Part shown: positions 31,757-42,232 of the stretch, one piece after another
Numbering within the stretch: position 1 is the stretch's first letter
Layout: the number at the start of each line of letters is the position of its first letter
Source of the DNA: Thozetella sp. PMI_491
Lineage: Eukaryota > Ascomycota > Sordariomycetes > Chaetosphaeriales > Chaetosphaeriaceae
Direction of reading: 5' to 3'
Length of the DNA: 43,252 bases
NCBI GenBank assembly: GCA_021432635.1
Contig: MU270034.1
Coordinates: forward strand, 935,508-978,759
Position numbers and translations under genes: made by a program
The notes under the pieces: generated by a model
Seen by the model: the letters and a program-made list of their open reading frames with translations, nothing else
The model's database searches: none
What the model was told of the DNA's origin: nothing

Positions 31757-32880
31757 CTATGATATCCCGACATGCTCTCGACGCAAGCATATCGATGGCC
31801 TGCTCCAACAGACGTTTGAACATCCTGTGGAGTTGGGCAAGGATGAACCGCAATTTTCCTCTGCGCTTAAGTCCCAGATAAATGGCCGTTCTATGACCCG
31901 AGACAGCGCAAAGTGGGTGCCCATCAACACCAGGGCAGTGGGTTCCCAGTGCTCGACGCACTTTACGAATACAGCGGTGACTTCTGCAGGGAATTGTGCG
32001 TGGACGTTCCAGTCTGCTCGACGGTATAGTATGCCCAAGAGGCCCACCGCATCATAATAAGCACTATGGGTTTTGTACGACGTGCTAATGCGTGGGAGTC
32101 CCTGAAGGAGGAACCGGAACGTCGGATCGCCGCTGACCAACCCAATGCGGAAGCTGGGATCATGCCATCGAAGAGGGTAGTCGCTAAGCACGTCACGTCC
32201 AGAGAAGGAGGATGCCGAGGCCCGGGTGAAGCTGTGCAACCCGCGCCAGCACCGGAGCCAATCTATGATGCCAGCGACGGTGGGGCTGAATGAACCAGAC
32301 AGGGTGGTCTGGCAGACAATCAAGTTGGTTCCGGTAAAGAGGGGGTGGAAATTGGCGACGTTGACTCCGGAGCTAATGGCTACAAGCTGACCCTTGATGG
32401 AACGCGCTGCATAGGTATGCAAGGTGGCCAGCAGATCGGGGTCACTAGTGGAGTCATCTGGTGCCTGGTTTGTTACGCCGAGACCGAGAAACATGAACAT
32501 TAGGAAAGCGTGGTCGAAACCGAGGTGTAGGGTTACATGGAAGAAGGCTTTGGGGTTGCTAAACTCGCCGATATCCGACTAACCGATGCGGTGATAGTAG
32601 CGGTGGAAGAGACGCTGTTCGAGTATCCGCTCTTCTACCTTCTCTACGGCCTGGCCCCGGTAAAGAGGCCAATCCACAGAAGTAGACATGCTTGGCGCTA
32701 CCAGGACGAGATTGTTCACCCGGGAGCCAGTGCTGGCTAAAGATACATCTTCAACGCCCAGGCTGGGCGCAGTCCTAGCACTATCCCCGTCTAGGTATCT
32801 TCCGGTCGGAAAGGATCGATATGAGCAATCGGGTGCGCGCTTAGCACACCTGCCGCAGTTTTAAATCGCACTGCGAGTTT
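31757..32880 (-). pseudogene. Broken Zn2Cys6 transcription factor
   Basis: The second half of a zinc binuclear cluster is legible: CGRCAKRAPDCSYRSFPTGR (Cys codons at 32857, 32848 and 32827). It is followed in the same frame by a linker (GVEDVSLASTGSRVNN) and SVDWPLYRGQAVEKVEERIL. The first half of the cluster is out of frame (CDLKL near 32870) and no regular intron joins them. An in-frame TAG at 32581-32579 interrupts YYHRIG-x-SDIGEFSNPKAFF. The effector region then runs open to 31757, with LHLGFDHAFLMFMFLGLGV, DWLRCWRGLHSF and the terminal signature HWEPTALVLMGTHFALSRVI. That layout matches fungal Zn2Cys6 proteins of the Upc2-like class. TAG fits CAG-to-TAG in CpA context. At least two lesions make a functional product unlikely. 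Confidence 0.65.
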
Positions 32881-33885
32881 GAGTAATCCTTTCTCTCCGA
32901 TAGACGTGTTTGGGCGCATCTGTTATCTTGATCCTCGCAGCCTTGCACGCCACACACTCTTCTATTCCCGAGACCGCCGATCCTATTCCGAAGGTCCTGC
33001 ATCATTTCGGAAATCACCCGAGGTCTAGACAAAACCCTAGTACTAGTCACGGCCTCAATGGAGGCGAGAAGAGAGGTAGTCGAGCAGCTGACGGTCAGAA
33101 CGAAGCATAATGGATGCAGCTCCAACAATGGAACTTCGGCGTCGTCAGTCAGGAGTCGAAACATCGGAGCTAGCTTCGCAGGTTCGCGCCAAGAGCCCTA
33201 GATAGGCAAAATAGCCGTGATCGTTATGCTCACATCCCGTGCCATCTTACGCAGCGCAAATTTGTCGAAGGTCCGCATTTGAGGCATCTACTAGACAAAG
33301 GTCAGAGTGTCTGGACATAGAGACATGAGCGTTGCCAAAGCGACTCTAGAAGACTAATAGAGACCAGGTTTCCAAACAAGTACTCGGTGATCACAGTCCG
33401 ATGGTCTCGTAATTCCCGTGCCTCCAGGAATGGGCCTCGCCAAGGCCAAGACAATACCCTGTCGATATTGTCGCTTAAGTAAAGAGTTAGCATAGAATTA
33501 TAATAAAGAACTTGCTTGAAAGTCTCACTTGATACTCCGCATCAATGGTACTAAGATTTTAGCTCTCACTAGAAAGATTTCTATTGTTGAACGGACCTAC
33601 TTCCTAATATGGAAAGACCAGCTGACCTAGGTCAAAGCACACGGTCTTTACTGGATATTTACTAGTATGGATATTTACAGGCTTTTTAGTTGCCACTGCC
33701 TTGATATGGCCCTGTATTTAGATTTAAGATGACGAACGGCCTCCCCGAGAGCCGACAAGATCCAGCTACCGTACAAGGATAAATAGCTGGCCAGCCAGCC
33801 AGCTTCCAGAGCAACTGGTCAAGCAAGCATCTCTCTCTCAACCACTCGTTTACTAGCCAATATAGCTAAATACTAGCCTACGCTT
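32881..33885. other. Intergenic with an orphan promoter-like segment
   Basis: At 33776-33880 the plus strand has an ATAAATAG box followed by a C/T-rich leader (CATCTCTCTCTCAACCACTC), the usual form of a fungal promoter and 5' UTR. It runs directly into the 3' end of the minus-strand ankyrin remnant, not into a gene. The rest has no recognisable feature. Confidence 0.35.
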
Positions 33886-34786
33886 TCAACCATACCTTCG
33901 CCGGTCCCATACTAGCTCATATCTATCCTTCCACGAGGCGAGACCTGCTTCGTTCTCAGCCACTATCCTAAGAAATACATGGGCTTGCATAGTCTCTTTG
34001 TGTAATAACGCAACCTGCACAGAAGTATAGCCACAAAATCCACCTATTCCCAACAGTGAATCGCACTTGGCGTTCAGGTCCACACCGAGCTGTACCAACC
34101 TCGTTACGAGTTCGCGGAGGCTGACGTGAAGAGGGTTCTTATCTTCCGCTTCGGCGAAGGTAAGAGGCATTCTTCCGTGGTACCAGGCACAAAGATGTAG
34201 CAAGTTGCCACCTATGTGTCCTGGAATAGGATCGAGCTCTGGATAGACGCCTAGTTGCAAAAGAGCCAGCCGTACTACATGCCACACCAAGGGGAGTGGC
34301 GTTATACCGACCGCCGGCGAGGTTTACGTTGGCACCAATACGATGAAGTTGCAGAACCATGTCACGAACTTCCGCCCCTTGGAGTTGGTAGGACTGTAAT
34401 GCATATCATAACGGTGTTGTACCTTGCCGCCCGCCATCGTTTTCGAATCCGGGATATTTCACGTGCAGAAGCTCGACCACGTCGACAAGCCCGGCAGCTG
34501 CGGCCGACTGCATTGCTGTAACTCTGAACGCGTTGGCATTGGCGACGATTGGGCCGGCTCCGCTCTCAACGAGCATGCGTGTAGTGGATCGAAGTTTGTG
34601 GCAAATCGCAAGATGTAAAGGTGTCCATTGGGGATGGTCGAACTCCATGGGTATCTTCTTGCTTGCTGTCCTATAATGCCAGTCTTGGGGGTAGACAGTG
34701 CAGTGGCAGGCTCGATGAGATGGCGCATTAATATCTGCTCCGTGACACGGTATATTATTGAAACTCACACTTGTCTGTAGTTCCAT
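33886..34786 (-). pseudogene. Broken ankyrin-repeat protein
   Basis: The frame from ATG 34786 encodes ankyrin-like repeats: HGADINAPSHRACHCTVYPQ, WTPLHLAICHKLRSTTRMLV and AMQSAAAAGLVDVVELLHV. It meets TGA at 34408-34406 (TTPL-stop-YALQSYQL). It then continues in the same frame with LHRIGANVNLAGGRYNATPL until a frame change at about 34264-34288. After this a second frame carries VVRLALLQLGVYPELDPIPG, GNLLHLCAWYHG, LVTRLVQLGVDLNAKCD and a natural-looking end at 33886. The gene therefore has one nonsense and one frameshift lesion. The N-terminal partner domain that such proteins usually carry (NACHT or F-box) is not found upstream. Former function unknown. Confidence 0.65.
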
Positions 34787-35226
34787 CTTAGATTAGAGAT
34801 GGTATTGGTGGCCCCGCTGAAGTAGGACTTGTATAGCTCGAAGCGGTAACCGGGCTCCCAGGAGTTTCTTTGACTCCAACACATACGTAGCAGTCACGGA
34901 TGAGAGAGAGACAATCTGTCCTGTGTTATTAGGTCATACTCTCGGGAGCTCTCATTGATACTTGCCATCTCCGACGTCTGGATTCCAAGCATAGCTATAT
35001 TCCCTGGTTAGTTGGATGGGTGTGAAGATACAGGTAGATTTCACGTAAAATTCCTTCGAAGTGAACGTCTTGAACTTCGTGACAATTTTCTGAGAAGTAT
35101 CCCTAGCGGAGACTAGATACTACGGTAGGCCTATGCACTTGAGTTAGATGAGAGAGTTTAGATAGAGAGAAATTGCTACTGACAATTCAGAGTAACATCG
35201 TCCTGCGTTGGCGAAGGACGCGCGCT
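34787..35226. other. Intergenic, no gene seen
   Basis: Upstream flank of the ankyrin remnant and 3' flank of the LysM gene. No coding signal is recognised. Confidence 0.45.
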
Positions 35227-35529
35227 TCAGGCGGTCGTCGCCGACGTAGAGGTGGCACTGCCTGTGCTGGTGGTGGCCTTGCCGCTGCCTTGTTCAACAC
35301 AGTATTCTTTGCCGGCGGCAAAGCTCGAGCAGTCGCGTCCAGCTTTAGGATTGTATTCCACGAACTGGTCGACGGTAAGTCCCCAATTTGCGGCAAGCGA
35401 GCTACAGGTATCTCCTTGAACAGCGACGACTGTGTAGGTGCAACCGTTTAGGCGTAAGGTTAGCGCCTCAAGGCCATCGCCCACGACCCAAAGGGTCAAA
35501 ACAGCCTTAGAAAGAGGCGACATCAACAT
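35227..35529 (-). CDS. Single-domain LysM effector
   Basis: Single exon, 100 residues from ATG 35529 (a second Met, two codons later, is equally possible). An N-terminal signal-like segment (SPLSKAVLTLWVVGDGLEAL) precedes one complete LysM domain, residues 30-78: CTYTVVAVQGDTCSSLAANW, LTVDQFVEYNP, and DCSSFAAGKEYCV. Four cysteines (30, 42, 67, 77) fit two disulphides, as in secreted fungal LysM proteins. A Ser/Thr-rich tail (KATTSTGSATSTSATTA) ends the protein and is a likely O-glycosylation site. LysM effectors bind chitin and hide it from plant or insect immune receptors, or protect hyphae from chitinases. The signal peptide is less hydrophobic than usual, so secretion should be confirmed. 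Confidence 0.82.
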   Translation of the reverse strand: MLMSPLSKAVLTLWVVGDGLEALTLRLNGCTYTVVAVQGDTCSSLAANWGLTVDQFVEYNPKAGRDCSSFAAGKEYCVEQGSGKATTSTGSATSTSATTA

Positions 35530-37102
35530 CTTGCGGTGCAATTTACTCTCCCTTGCAATGCTTCAAAATCCTTGCGAAGCTGCGGAGCCGGGGGATTTTC
35601 GACAATCATCCTGCCGACCGATCATCCAGATTAAATAGCGGGATATTTCATCATCACATCGAACAAGGCGCGAAGAATTCACAAGAACACACGATAAATG
35701 CGTTGGTTACTCACAGTACGACATTCTATGATGTTTGAAGTCCTATGATTATTCGAAATTAGCCCACGAGAGAGTCCACGCAGGTATGGCAATATAACTA
35801 TTGTAGGCTAAATCACTTTCGACTTCGTTAACTCCCGGGCCAATGCTGCTGTACTTGGAGTAATGTCGACGTGGAAAAAAAGAATAAACAACAGGCGCTA
35901 TTAGGGTTTGGCGCCGTAGTGCGGCGTAGCTAGTCGGCTCTGCTACTGCGCGTCGCACCACGTAGAGTAGTGGTATCTGCGAACAACTCCTGACATCCGC
36001 CCCGATGGTAGAATAACCCTGTGTCCTAGATATGGATCCTCAGACCGTCATACTGTAGGCTCAAACCTGCTAGAGTTGTTTTCGCTCTTCTACTACTGAT
36101 ATCTTCATTTCGCACCATTTCCCACGATAAGCACATCAAGAGACTGTCCAGGAAAAGAACAAAAAAGCATGCAGAAGTTATCTTATATCTCGATAAAGCT
36201 TCTGTTAGTTTCATGTCTCGCCGAGCGTGTCGCAAACGCCATTCGATATTCTCTAACCCAGGTGCAATACCGACATCGGTACCTGCCGGATGCCGTGCTG
36301 CGTTGAGCCAAAATATTAGCTGTTCCCCTTACCTCATGTCAGCAGAAGATATTCTTGTCGATTAATACTTCTATGAGAGCGAGGCTGTACAATACCGTAC
36401 AAAAGAATGCTTCTCTTCGCTCGGCGCGTTCCAGTCCAATGTTGGGCAGAGGTGCGGCGATACGCTGTACCAAATGTTTTTCAACAGCCCTCTTCAGTAG
36501 TCGGGAAATATGCTCTCATCCAGTCTTGCCTGGGCTTATAACGTGAGCTGCATCCGCGATGCGATGAGTGAGTCATCTTAGCTACGAAGTGCTCGCCATG
36601 CATCGAGCAATCATATTTACCAAGAGGCAGTGGCGATACTGCCTCCAGGATCTCGTCTCCAGCAAAAAGCAGCTTTGTTCTGATTGTTCTCTGAAATACG
36701 CTTCCCTAAGGGTGAGCTCGGACTATGGACGCCAGAAATGAGTCCCGACACCTTTTCTGCGCTACTCTCGAGTTGCAAAGTCCCGGTATCAAAATACACG
36801 TATACACACACACCATTTCCGACAGCGACTACGTCCGTGTAAGTTCAGCGAGACGTTGATACATTGAATTTCATGTTGATGCTCTCACGTAGAACCACTT
36901 CTATCTCGACCAATGCGTAACCGGCGTGCAGCGGTACGCAATATAAAGTGCAGAAAGGAGACACGTGTGAATCCATCTCGCATGACGGAGGTGTAGCTAC
37001 GGATTGCATGATCTATGCGAACAATCTCGACTACAACTGTACCATTCTTACCTAGGGGTAGACCTTGTGTCTGCAAGATAAGTGCACCTTGCAATTAGTG
37101 GC
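35530..37102. other. Intergenic, no gene seen
   Basis: About 1.6 kb without recognisable coding sequence, RNA or repeat. Short frames on the minus strand (36026-36235, 36617-36811, 36885-37094) have no domain character. The missing C-terminal half of the P450 fragment that ends at 37103 is not found here. Confidence 0.45.
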
Positions 37103-37771
37103 TCAGAATATGGCTTGCACGAGGGGTTCTCGAGCATTGATGCTCTCTTTGGCAAGCAGGCTGGGGAATATCTTGAAGGCTAGGACTATGATGCCCGGCT
37201 CGAATTTGCTGTAGTCCGCATTAGCATGCGAGCGAAGGAGACGGTAGTGCGATGCTTGTACTAAATACCAAGCCTCTACCACCTTGTAATCCCTGAACGG
37301 GTTTTCGGGGCCGTAGACGGCGTCGGTCGTAGCTAGGAGGAGCTCGGGGCGCAGCCACTCGAACATGGACACGACGGCGGTGCCGCCCTCGCTGACCATG
37401 TCTAGCACCGATGCGATGGAGCCGATGGCAGCGCGGCTCATGGCGTCGAGGCCGAGCCCGAGGGAGGTGGCCGGGTGGATAGCCTTTGCGAAGCTCATGA
37501 TGTAGCCCTCGTCGCTCTGCATGTCAGCCGACAGGATCTGCTTTGCAACCTTGCTCGCTCCCATGATGTCCACGGCGGCCTTGACCTCGATGTGCGCGAA
37601 GTTGACGATGCGGAACTGCCACTGGACGTAGGTGATGAGTGAGGTCGCGTTGACGACGTACATGCGAGCCCCGGGCAACCGGAGCGTGTAGATGGGCAGG
37701 GCGATCTTGTCCCTGTCATGCCTCGGCGTGAGTGACAGGAACGGTGCGTCAGCTGCAATTTGCCGCGGAGC
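37103..37771 (-). pseudogene. N-terminal fragment of a P450
   Basis: An uninterrupted frame of about 220 codons runs from 37771 to the stop at 37103. It reads as the region after the anchor: SLTPRHDRDKIALPIYTLRL, GARMYVVNATSLITYVQWQF, IMGASKVAKQILSADMQSDE, LGLGLDAMSRAAIGSIASVL and the C-helix-like FEWLRPELLLATTDAVYGPE followed by NPFRD. This is the N-terminal third of a CYP7/CYP8-type fungal P450. The anchor exon, I-helix, ExxR and haem loop are all absent: upstream the frame hits TGA at 37774-37772, downstream it ends at REPLVQAIF. It is a truncated remnant, not a functional enzyme. Confidence 0.7.
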
Positions 37772-37774
37772 TCA

Positions 37775-38391
37775 CCTCATTCGCGAGTAGAAAGACGATT
37801 TGTGCATCGCCATGCCGAGTACAGGACTGATGAACGGAAGAATCTCACCGACATCGGCAATGGCGGGATGTCCCCTGGGACGACGTTTCTTGAGGACACG
37901 TCGTCTGGCCTGCGCGCCTTTGGCTCCGCGTCCCCGCTCTGGTACATCGGCATCTGGATTATCAAGTGTAACTTCCTCGTCTTTTTCTATCGTCTAGGCA
38001 ACAAGATTACCTCCTTTTTGATCTTCTGGAGGGTTGTCTTGGTCGTAGTGGTCGGATGCTGGATCGTCGAAATTTCCATCATGCAGTTCGACTGCATGTT
38101 TGGCAACATCTACACCATTATTACGACCTGCAGCTCGACCGACGCTCTAGAGAGGACCTATACCTTCTTCAAAGTCTCATGCATCCTTGACATCATCTCT
38201 GACGTCCTCAGTGAGTGCCCCAGTCTCGTTGTACGCGACAGGCCCGCGGGCGCAGACTAGGTCGGCTGACACCCGTTGTCTTGTCAGTCATATGCTTCCC
38301 CGTCTCGAATCTGTGGAAGACATACCTTGCGTATAAATATAAGTATGGCAATATAAGCGAAAGGCAACTGCAGTACTTGCTACGCGGGTAA
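37775..38391 (+). pseudogene. Fragment of a rhodopsin-domain membrane protein
   Basis: Two exons can be joined, 37775-38210 and 38288-38391, across a canonical 77-bp intron (GTGAGT, branch site GCTGAC, CAG). The product has DERKNLTDIGNGGMSPGTTF, then helices ASPLWYIGIWIIKCNFLVFF, SFLIFWRVVLVVVVGCWIVE and CILDIISDVL-IICFPVSNLW with the TYLAYK loop. A cysteine pair (MQFDCMFG, TTCSST) sits in the extracellular loop between them. This is the middle of a fungal rhodopsin-domain protein, from a different subfamily from the one at 14378. The first two helices and everything after the fifth are missing. It abuts, head to head, the P450 fragment on the other strand. Confidence 0.65.
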
Positions 38392-39331
38392 GCGGCGTGA
38401 TCTTACTTCGGTAGAACATAGCCCAGTTGAGTGCTATGGTCAGCAAACGCACCCACGTGTCTTAAGAGCTGACTGACGACTTTCCGAATGTCGGACTTTT
38501 CGATTGCGTATAGTTAAGTTCAGAATGGGATCTTTCGCCGAGACTTTACACCCTCAATGCTTCCACTGCGCCTTGGATCTGCATTTACACGCAATCAGCT
38601 GTCTGCTTACCATCTCTTTGTTAAAGGATCAAACGCCACTCGCTGAACTGAGGCCAAAAATCGTTCGCGGTGCCGAATTTAAATAGTAAAAGTGATGGCG
38701 GCTTCTCATTTTTTTGCCAAGATATACGTACCAGACTAAGTGTTTGGCTGTTTTATGATGATAAAAAGCAGGCTATCTCAAGTCGACTAACTCGAATATT
38801 ATACAAAGAGTATAGCAAGACTAAGGTATAATTCTAGCACTGTCTGCCCTTAGTTGTCTAATCACTGGATCTGGACGACAGGTACTGGCTGAAGGCCAGC
38901 CTCCACAGCCTACCCATGGGCAATCCTGGAAGCATCACGAGGGGAAGAGCTTCTAAATCTTATGGGGACCAGCAGACCCTAAAGCCGAGGTGTACAGCAT
39001 GATCTCATCCTTCACTTCCCACGACACTCACGTGATGTGGCTTAGGAAAAAGCCATTGCACAGAGACTAATAACCCAACTCTTTCAAGTCGTTTCCGCCG
39101 AGGTCGGGCGTCCACCAAGTGACACCGGCGGGTTCACGAGATGCCATTGCAAATCCTTCAGCACACCCCGTAATCATCACGAGGGTGAATGAAGGCAGAT
39201 TTAGCATAGAGAGAACAGAATCTAATATAAATACTGCGGCAGCCCGACGGCTAGGTTTCAGCCAGCTCCCAGCTACATCATCGGCAAGTACTTCCATCTA
39301 CTAGAATCACCTACTCTCTTAACTATTCATC
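38392..39331. other. Intergenic, partly AT-rich
   Basis: No gene is recognised. A TA-rich stretch lies at about 38700-38840. The right end is the promoter of the next gene, with a TATAAATA box at 39226. Confidence 0.45.
39226..39233 (+). promoter_or_regulatory. TATA box of DUF7689-like gene
   Basis: TATAAATA, 106 bp upstream of the ATG at 39332, in the normal fungal position. Confidence 0.5.
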
Positions 39332-41047
39332 ATGTCATTTAACTTTATAAATCCCCCTAGGCAGCCTACCGCAGAGGAGCGAACCGAGGCTGAGTCGCTT
39401 TTCCCACACATCGGCGAATTTTTAGTCCTTGGAGAGGCAACACCTTCTTACAACTGCCTTGGATTTGGTATAGGAACTCCCCAAGATCTTCGAACGGGTT
39501 ATTTGGATCACCTTGATACGTTCCGTAAGTCTACCTGCTAAGATTCTTCGAGTGAGCAAAGCTGACAACGGGGGTGCCTACGCTGCAGTTGACGCGGTCG
39601 GCCTTCAGCCGAGCGAAAAAGACTCTCCATCAACCACGATCGACGTGTGGTATAAGGACGGCCAGGTGTGCCACGTTTCCAGGCGGTGGAGAGACAAATG
39701 GGCTAGTAAGCTTGGAAAGTGGTTGCTCGTCATTCACGATCGAGAAGCAATAAGAGGCATCCCAGGCTACGGCGAGCTGCGAGGACACTGGGCACAGAAA
39801 TCGAGTGCTGCCACCAAACCCCAAGCTGGCAGTTCAAATACTAAGCCTACCAAACCAGCACTCGCTGCACCAAGAGAAGAAGCAGCCAGCATGGATTTCG
39901 AGGCAGAGAATATTACTGAGGAGGAGATATCCTCAGTCCGCGAGCACGCAATCACGGCTCTAGCCCTTCCAAAGAGACAGGCGCCTGGGGGCAAGCCCAA
40001 GACTGCGCCGTCCAGAAATCCGCCCAAGACCAACCCGGCCAATCCCACGCACACGACCACACCAGCCAAGACCAACCCGCCCAAGACCAACCCGCCCAAG
40101 ACCAATCCGCCCAAGACCAACCCGCCCAAGACCAATCCGCCCAAGACCAACCCGCCCAAGACCAACCCGCCCAAGACTGGCAACCCGGCTCCAGGAAGCC
40201 CCAAATTCGAGGATGCATATACCCAGTGGAAAAAGACATGGGATTCCCCTGAAGTGAAAATTTCATCCTTGTATGAGTCTCTTTCATTTTTATCATATTT
40301 GGATGAGAATTACTGACGTTGAAATATTAGCGATGTTCCTCTCACTACTAACCCGGCGTTTAAAGCCCTCGTCAAACTTGGACCCCCCATTCTGCCTCAG
40401 CTAGCAGCTAAGTTGACTGTACCCGGTAATGACTGGGCCGTATATGCTTGTGAGTTTCCCCATTCTCCCTTTTTGCTGGAAAAAGTTTCCAGCTCTAAAC
40501 AGTGTCCCGATAATTAATCCTCTCCTTTCTAGACGCGGCAATCGACAAGACCTGGAGATCTAAGCACCCTAAGCCGCTTTCTACCTCTGAGATGAAAGCT
40601 GCAATCGTAAAGGGTAGTGCTGCATCGAATAAGCGTATCGCAGCTAATGTCAATGCTTTCACTTTCCACAAGGACAGTGTCATCTCAGCTGGTCTCAACG
40701 GCGCTGCAATTGCTGCACAGCTCATGACAGACCCAATCTTCCTGGCGATCGTCCGTGAGGGCAGTGCAGCTGCAGTGCATATTCTTGAGGCGGAAGCAAA
40801 AGATGAATCGCATCACAGCGGAATCTGGGCCGAGATGCTGAGACAGATTCATACTATTGAACAGCATGGTACAGCAGCTGAGCAGAAGCAGGAGTTCGAG
40901 CATTGGCTTGACTCTTATCTGTCTCACTCGACTACGCCTACTCTGACGCCTGGAGAGGACAGCGAGACCTCTGGAGGTGAGGCAACCCCGGACGCTGAGG
41001 AAGAGGAACAAGGGGTCGAGATTTCTGAAGAGGCTGAGGAGCATTAG
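39332..41047 (+). CDS. DUF7689-like protein with KTNPP repeats
   Basis: Four exons (39332-39524, 39589-40270, 40331-40449, 40533-41047) give 502 residues. Introns are 64, 60 and 83 bp; the first two have GCTGAC/TACTGAC branch sites. Residues 1-150 resemble the DUF7689 fold: FPHIGEFLVLGEATPSYNCL, GFGIGT, GYLDHLDTF, DVWYKDGQVCHVSRRWRDKW and ASKLGKWLLVIHDREA, then GYGELRGHW. In that family a YNC-x(n)-H-x(n)-H arrangement recalls NlpC/P60-type cysteine hydrolases, an inference only. A low-complexity linker follows with seven exact KTNPP copies (40068-40172). The C-terminal half is a soluble helical domain (VNAFTFHKDSVISAGLNGAA, AAQLMTDPIFLAIVREG) with a very acidic end (DAEEEEQGVEISEEAEEH). There is no signal peptide. 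The function is unknown. Open frame, sensible introns and codon use indicate an active gene. Confidence 0.8.
40068..40172 (+). repeat. Seven 15-bp coding tandem repeats (KTNPP)
   Basis: Seven head-to-tail copies of AAGACCAACCCGCCC. Copies 3 and 5 carry AAT in place of AAC; all others are identical. The near-identity implies recent expansion and possible length polymorphism between strains. Confidence 0.95.
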
Positions 41048-41380
41048 TTTAACAGCATCGAACTAATCCCGCGCTTCTGCTATATGTTTTCGCTTGTTCT
41101 AGTCTTATTCCGCGGGGTATAGCACCGCCACGTTCTTTTCGCCTCGCAGAAATCGGGGCAGGATCTGTTACTTTTTCTTTTTTTTTTTCTTTTTTTCTTC
41201 ACCTCTTCTTCGACGACGGTCTTTACTGATAGGTAATCCAAATTTGCTTCGTTTTCAAGAATTTGAAAAATAAAGCGCAATAGTATTGCTCGAATTGCTA
41301 TGTCTTTCACCACTCCATAGTGCAAGCATTGCAATTTCGGAAATAATCGTAGCAACTATGCCTTCCATACGAACGTCTAG
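41048..41380. other. 3' flank of DUF7689-like gene
   Basis: A pyrimidine tract (CTTTTTCTTTTTTTTTTTCT-like, 41169-41200) marks this region. No gene is recognised before the AT-rich terminus. Confidence 0.45.
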
Positions 41381-41730
41381 TAGGTCTTTTATAATCGAAT
41401 CCACCAATATCAACACTACTAAAACGCGCTAGACATGAAGTGGTAGGGTCTATATTTCAGCTATAAAATAGTTAAGATAAGTAATTTATATGTAGATTTA
41501 GGCAATTAAATACTGATTCTTTTATTTACAGCCTGGAATAAGTAGAAGAATAAATGTAATGTTATACACTGCCTTATACTTGTTAGATTACTATACTATT
41601 ATATATAAAGCTCTCTATATAAAAGCTTATACAAGAGATATATAAAATATTAACCTTATAGTTACTTATAAGCCCTATTATAATAGCTATCTAACTAAGC
41701 TATATATATATATTATATTATGTAATAAGA

Positions 41731-41970
41731 TGCCTATTACAGTTGGGGCAACTACTGTACTACAGGTGGGAGCCGGGGGTGTTCCGTGCCCAATCCGGTA
41801 GCGTTCCGAGCGGGTTCTATAAGCGGACCGGCTGAGCACGCCGCGCTGCAGGAGGATCTCCCTCCTGCAAGCGTCAGTCAAGCAGTACCGCTACGGTTGA
41901 GAAATACAGTTGCCTGTTCCCTCAACTCTTGCCTACACCAGTAACCCCTCCTGGGGACTCGATACCGTGG
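41731..41970. other. GC-rich island inside AT-rich DNA
   Basis: About 240 bp of high-GC sequence bordered on both sides by almost pure A/T. The borders carry an imperfect inverted match, ATTATGTAATA (41717-41727) and TATTACATAT (41971-41980). It contains small palindromes (CCCCTCCTGGGG at 41945-41956, GGAGGATCTCCCTCC at 41851-41865). It may be a non-RIPed short insertion. Confidence 0.45.
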
Positions 41971-42232
41971 TATTACATATTATCTATTAACCTTAACTAT
42001 AGTTAAACCTATATAATTAACTATATCCTTATATAGGCATATAGTTAAGTATATATACTATTCTAATATAATATACTATATTTTACTTACTTACTCCTAT
42101 ACTATTTATATTTATACTCTTAATTTTAATTAAATCCTTACACCTTAACTATTATTATAATCTTAACGATTAACTTATTATAACGAGCTATATTTCACCC
42201 TTATATAGCTATAATTAATTCTATAATTGAGT

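Noticed and set aside
39767..40296. Minus-strand frames rich in VLGGL or SWAGW repeats
   Set aside because: They are antisense readings of the KTNPP repeat array.
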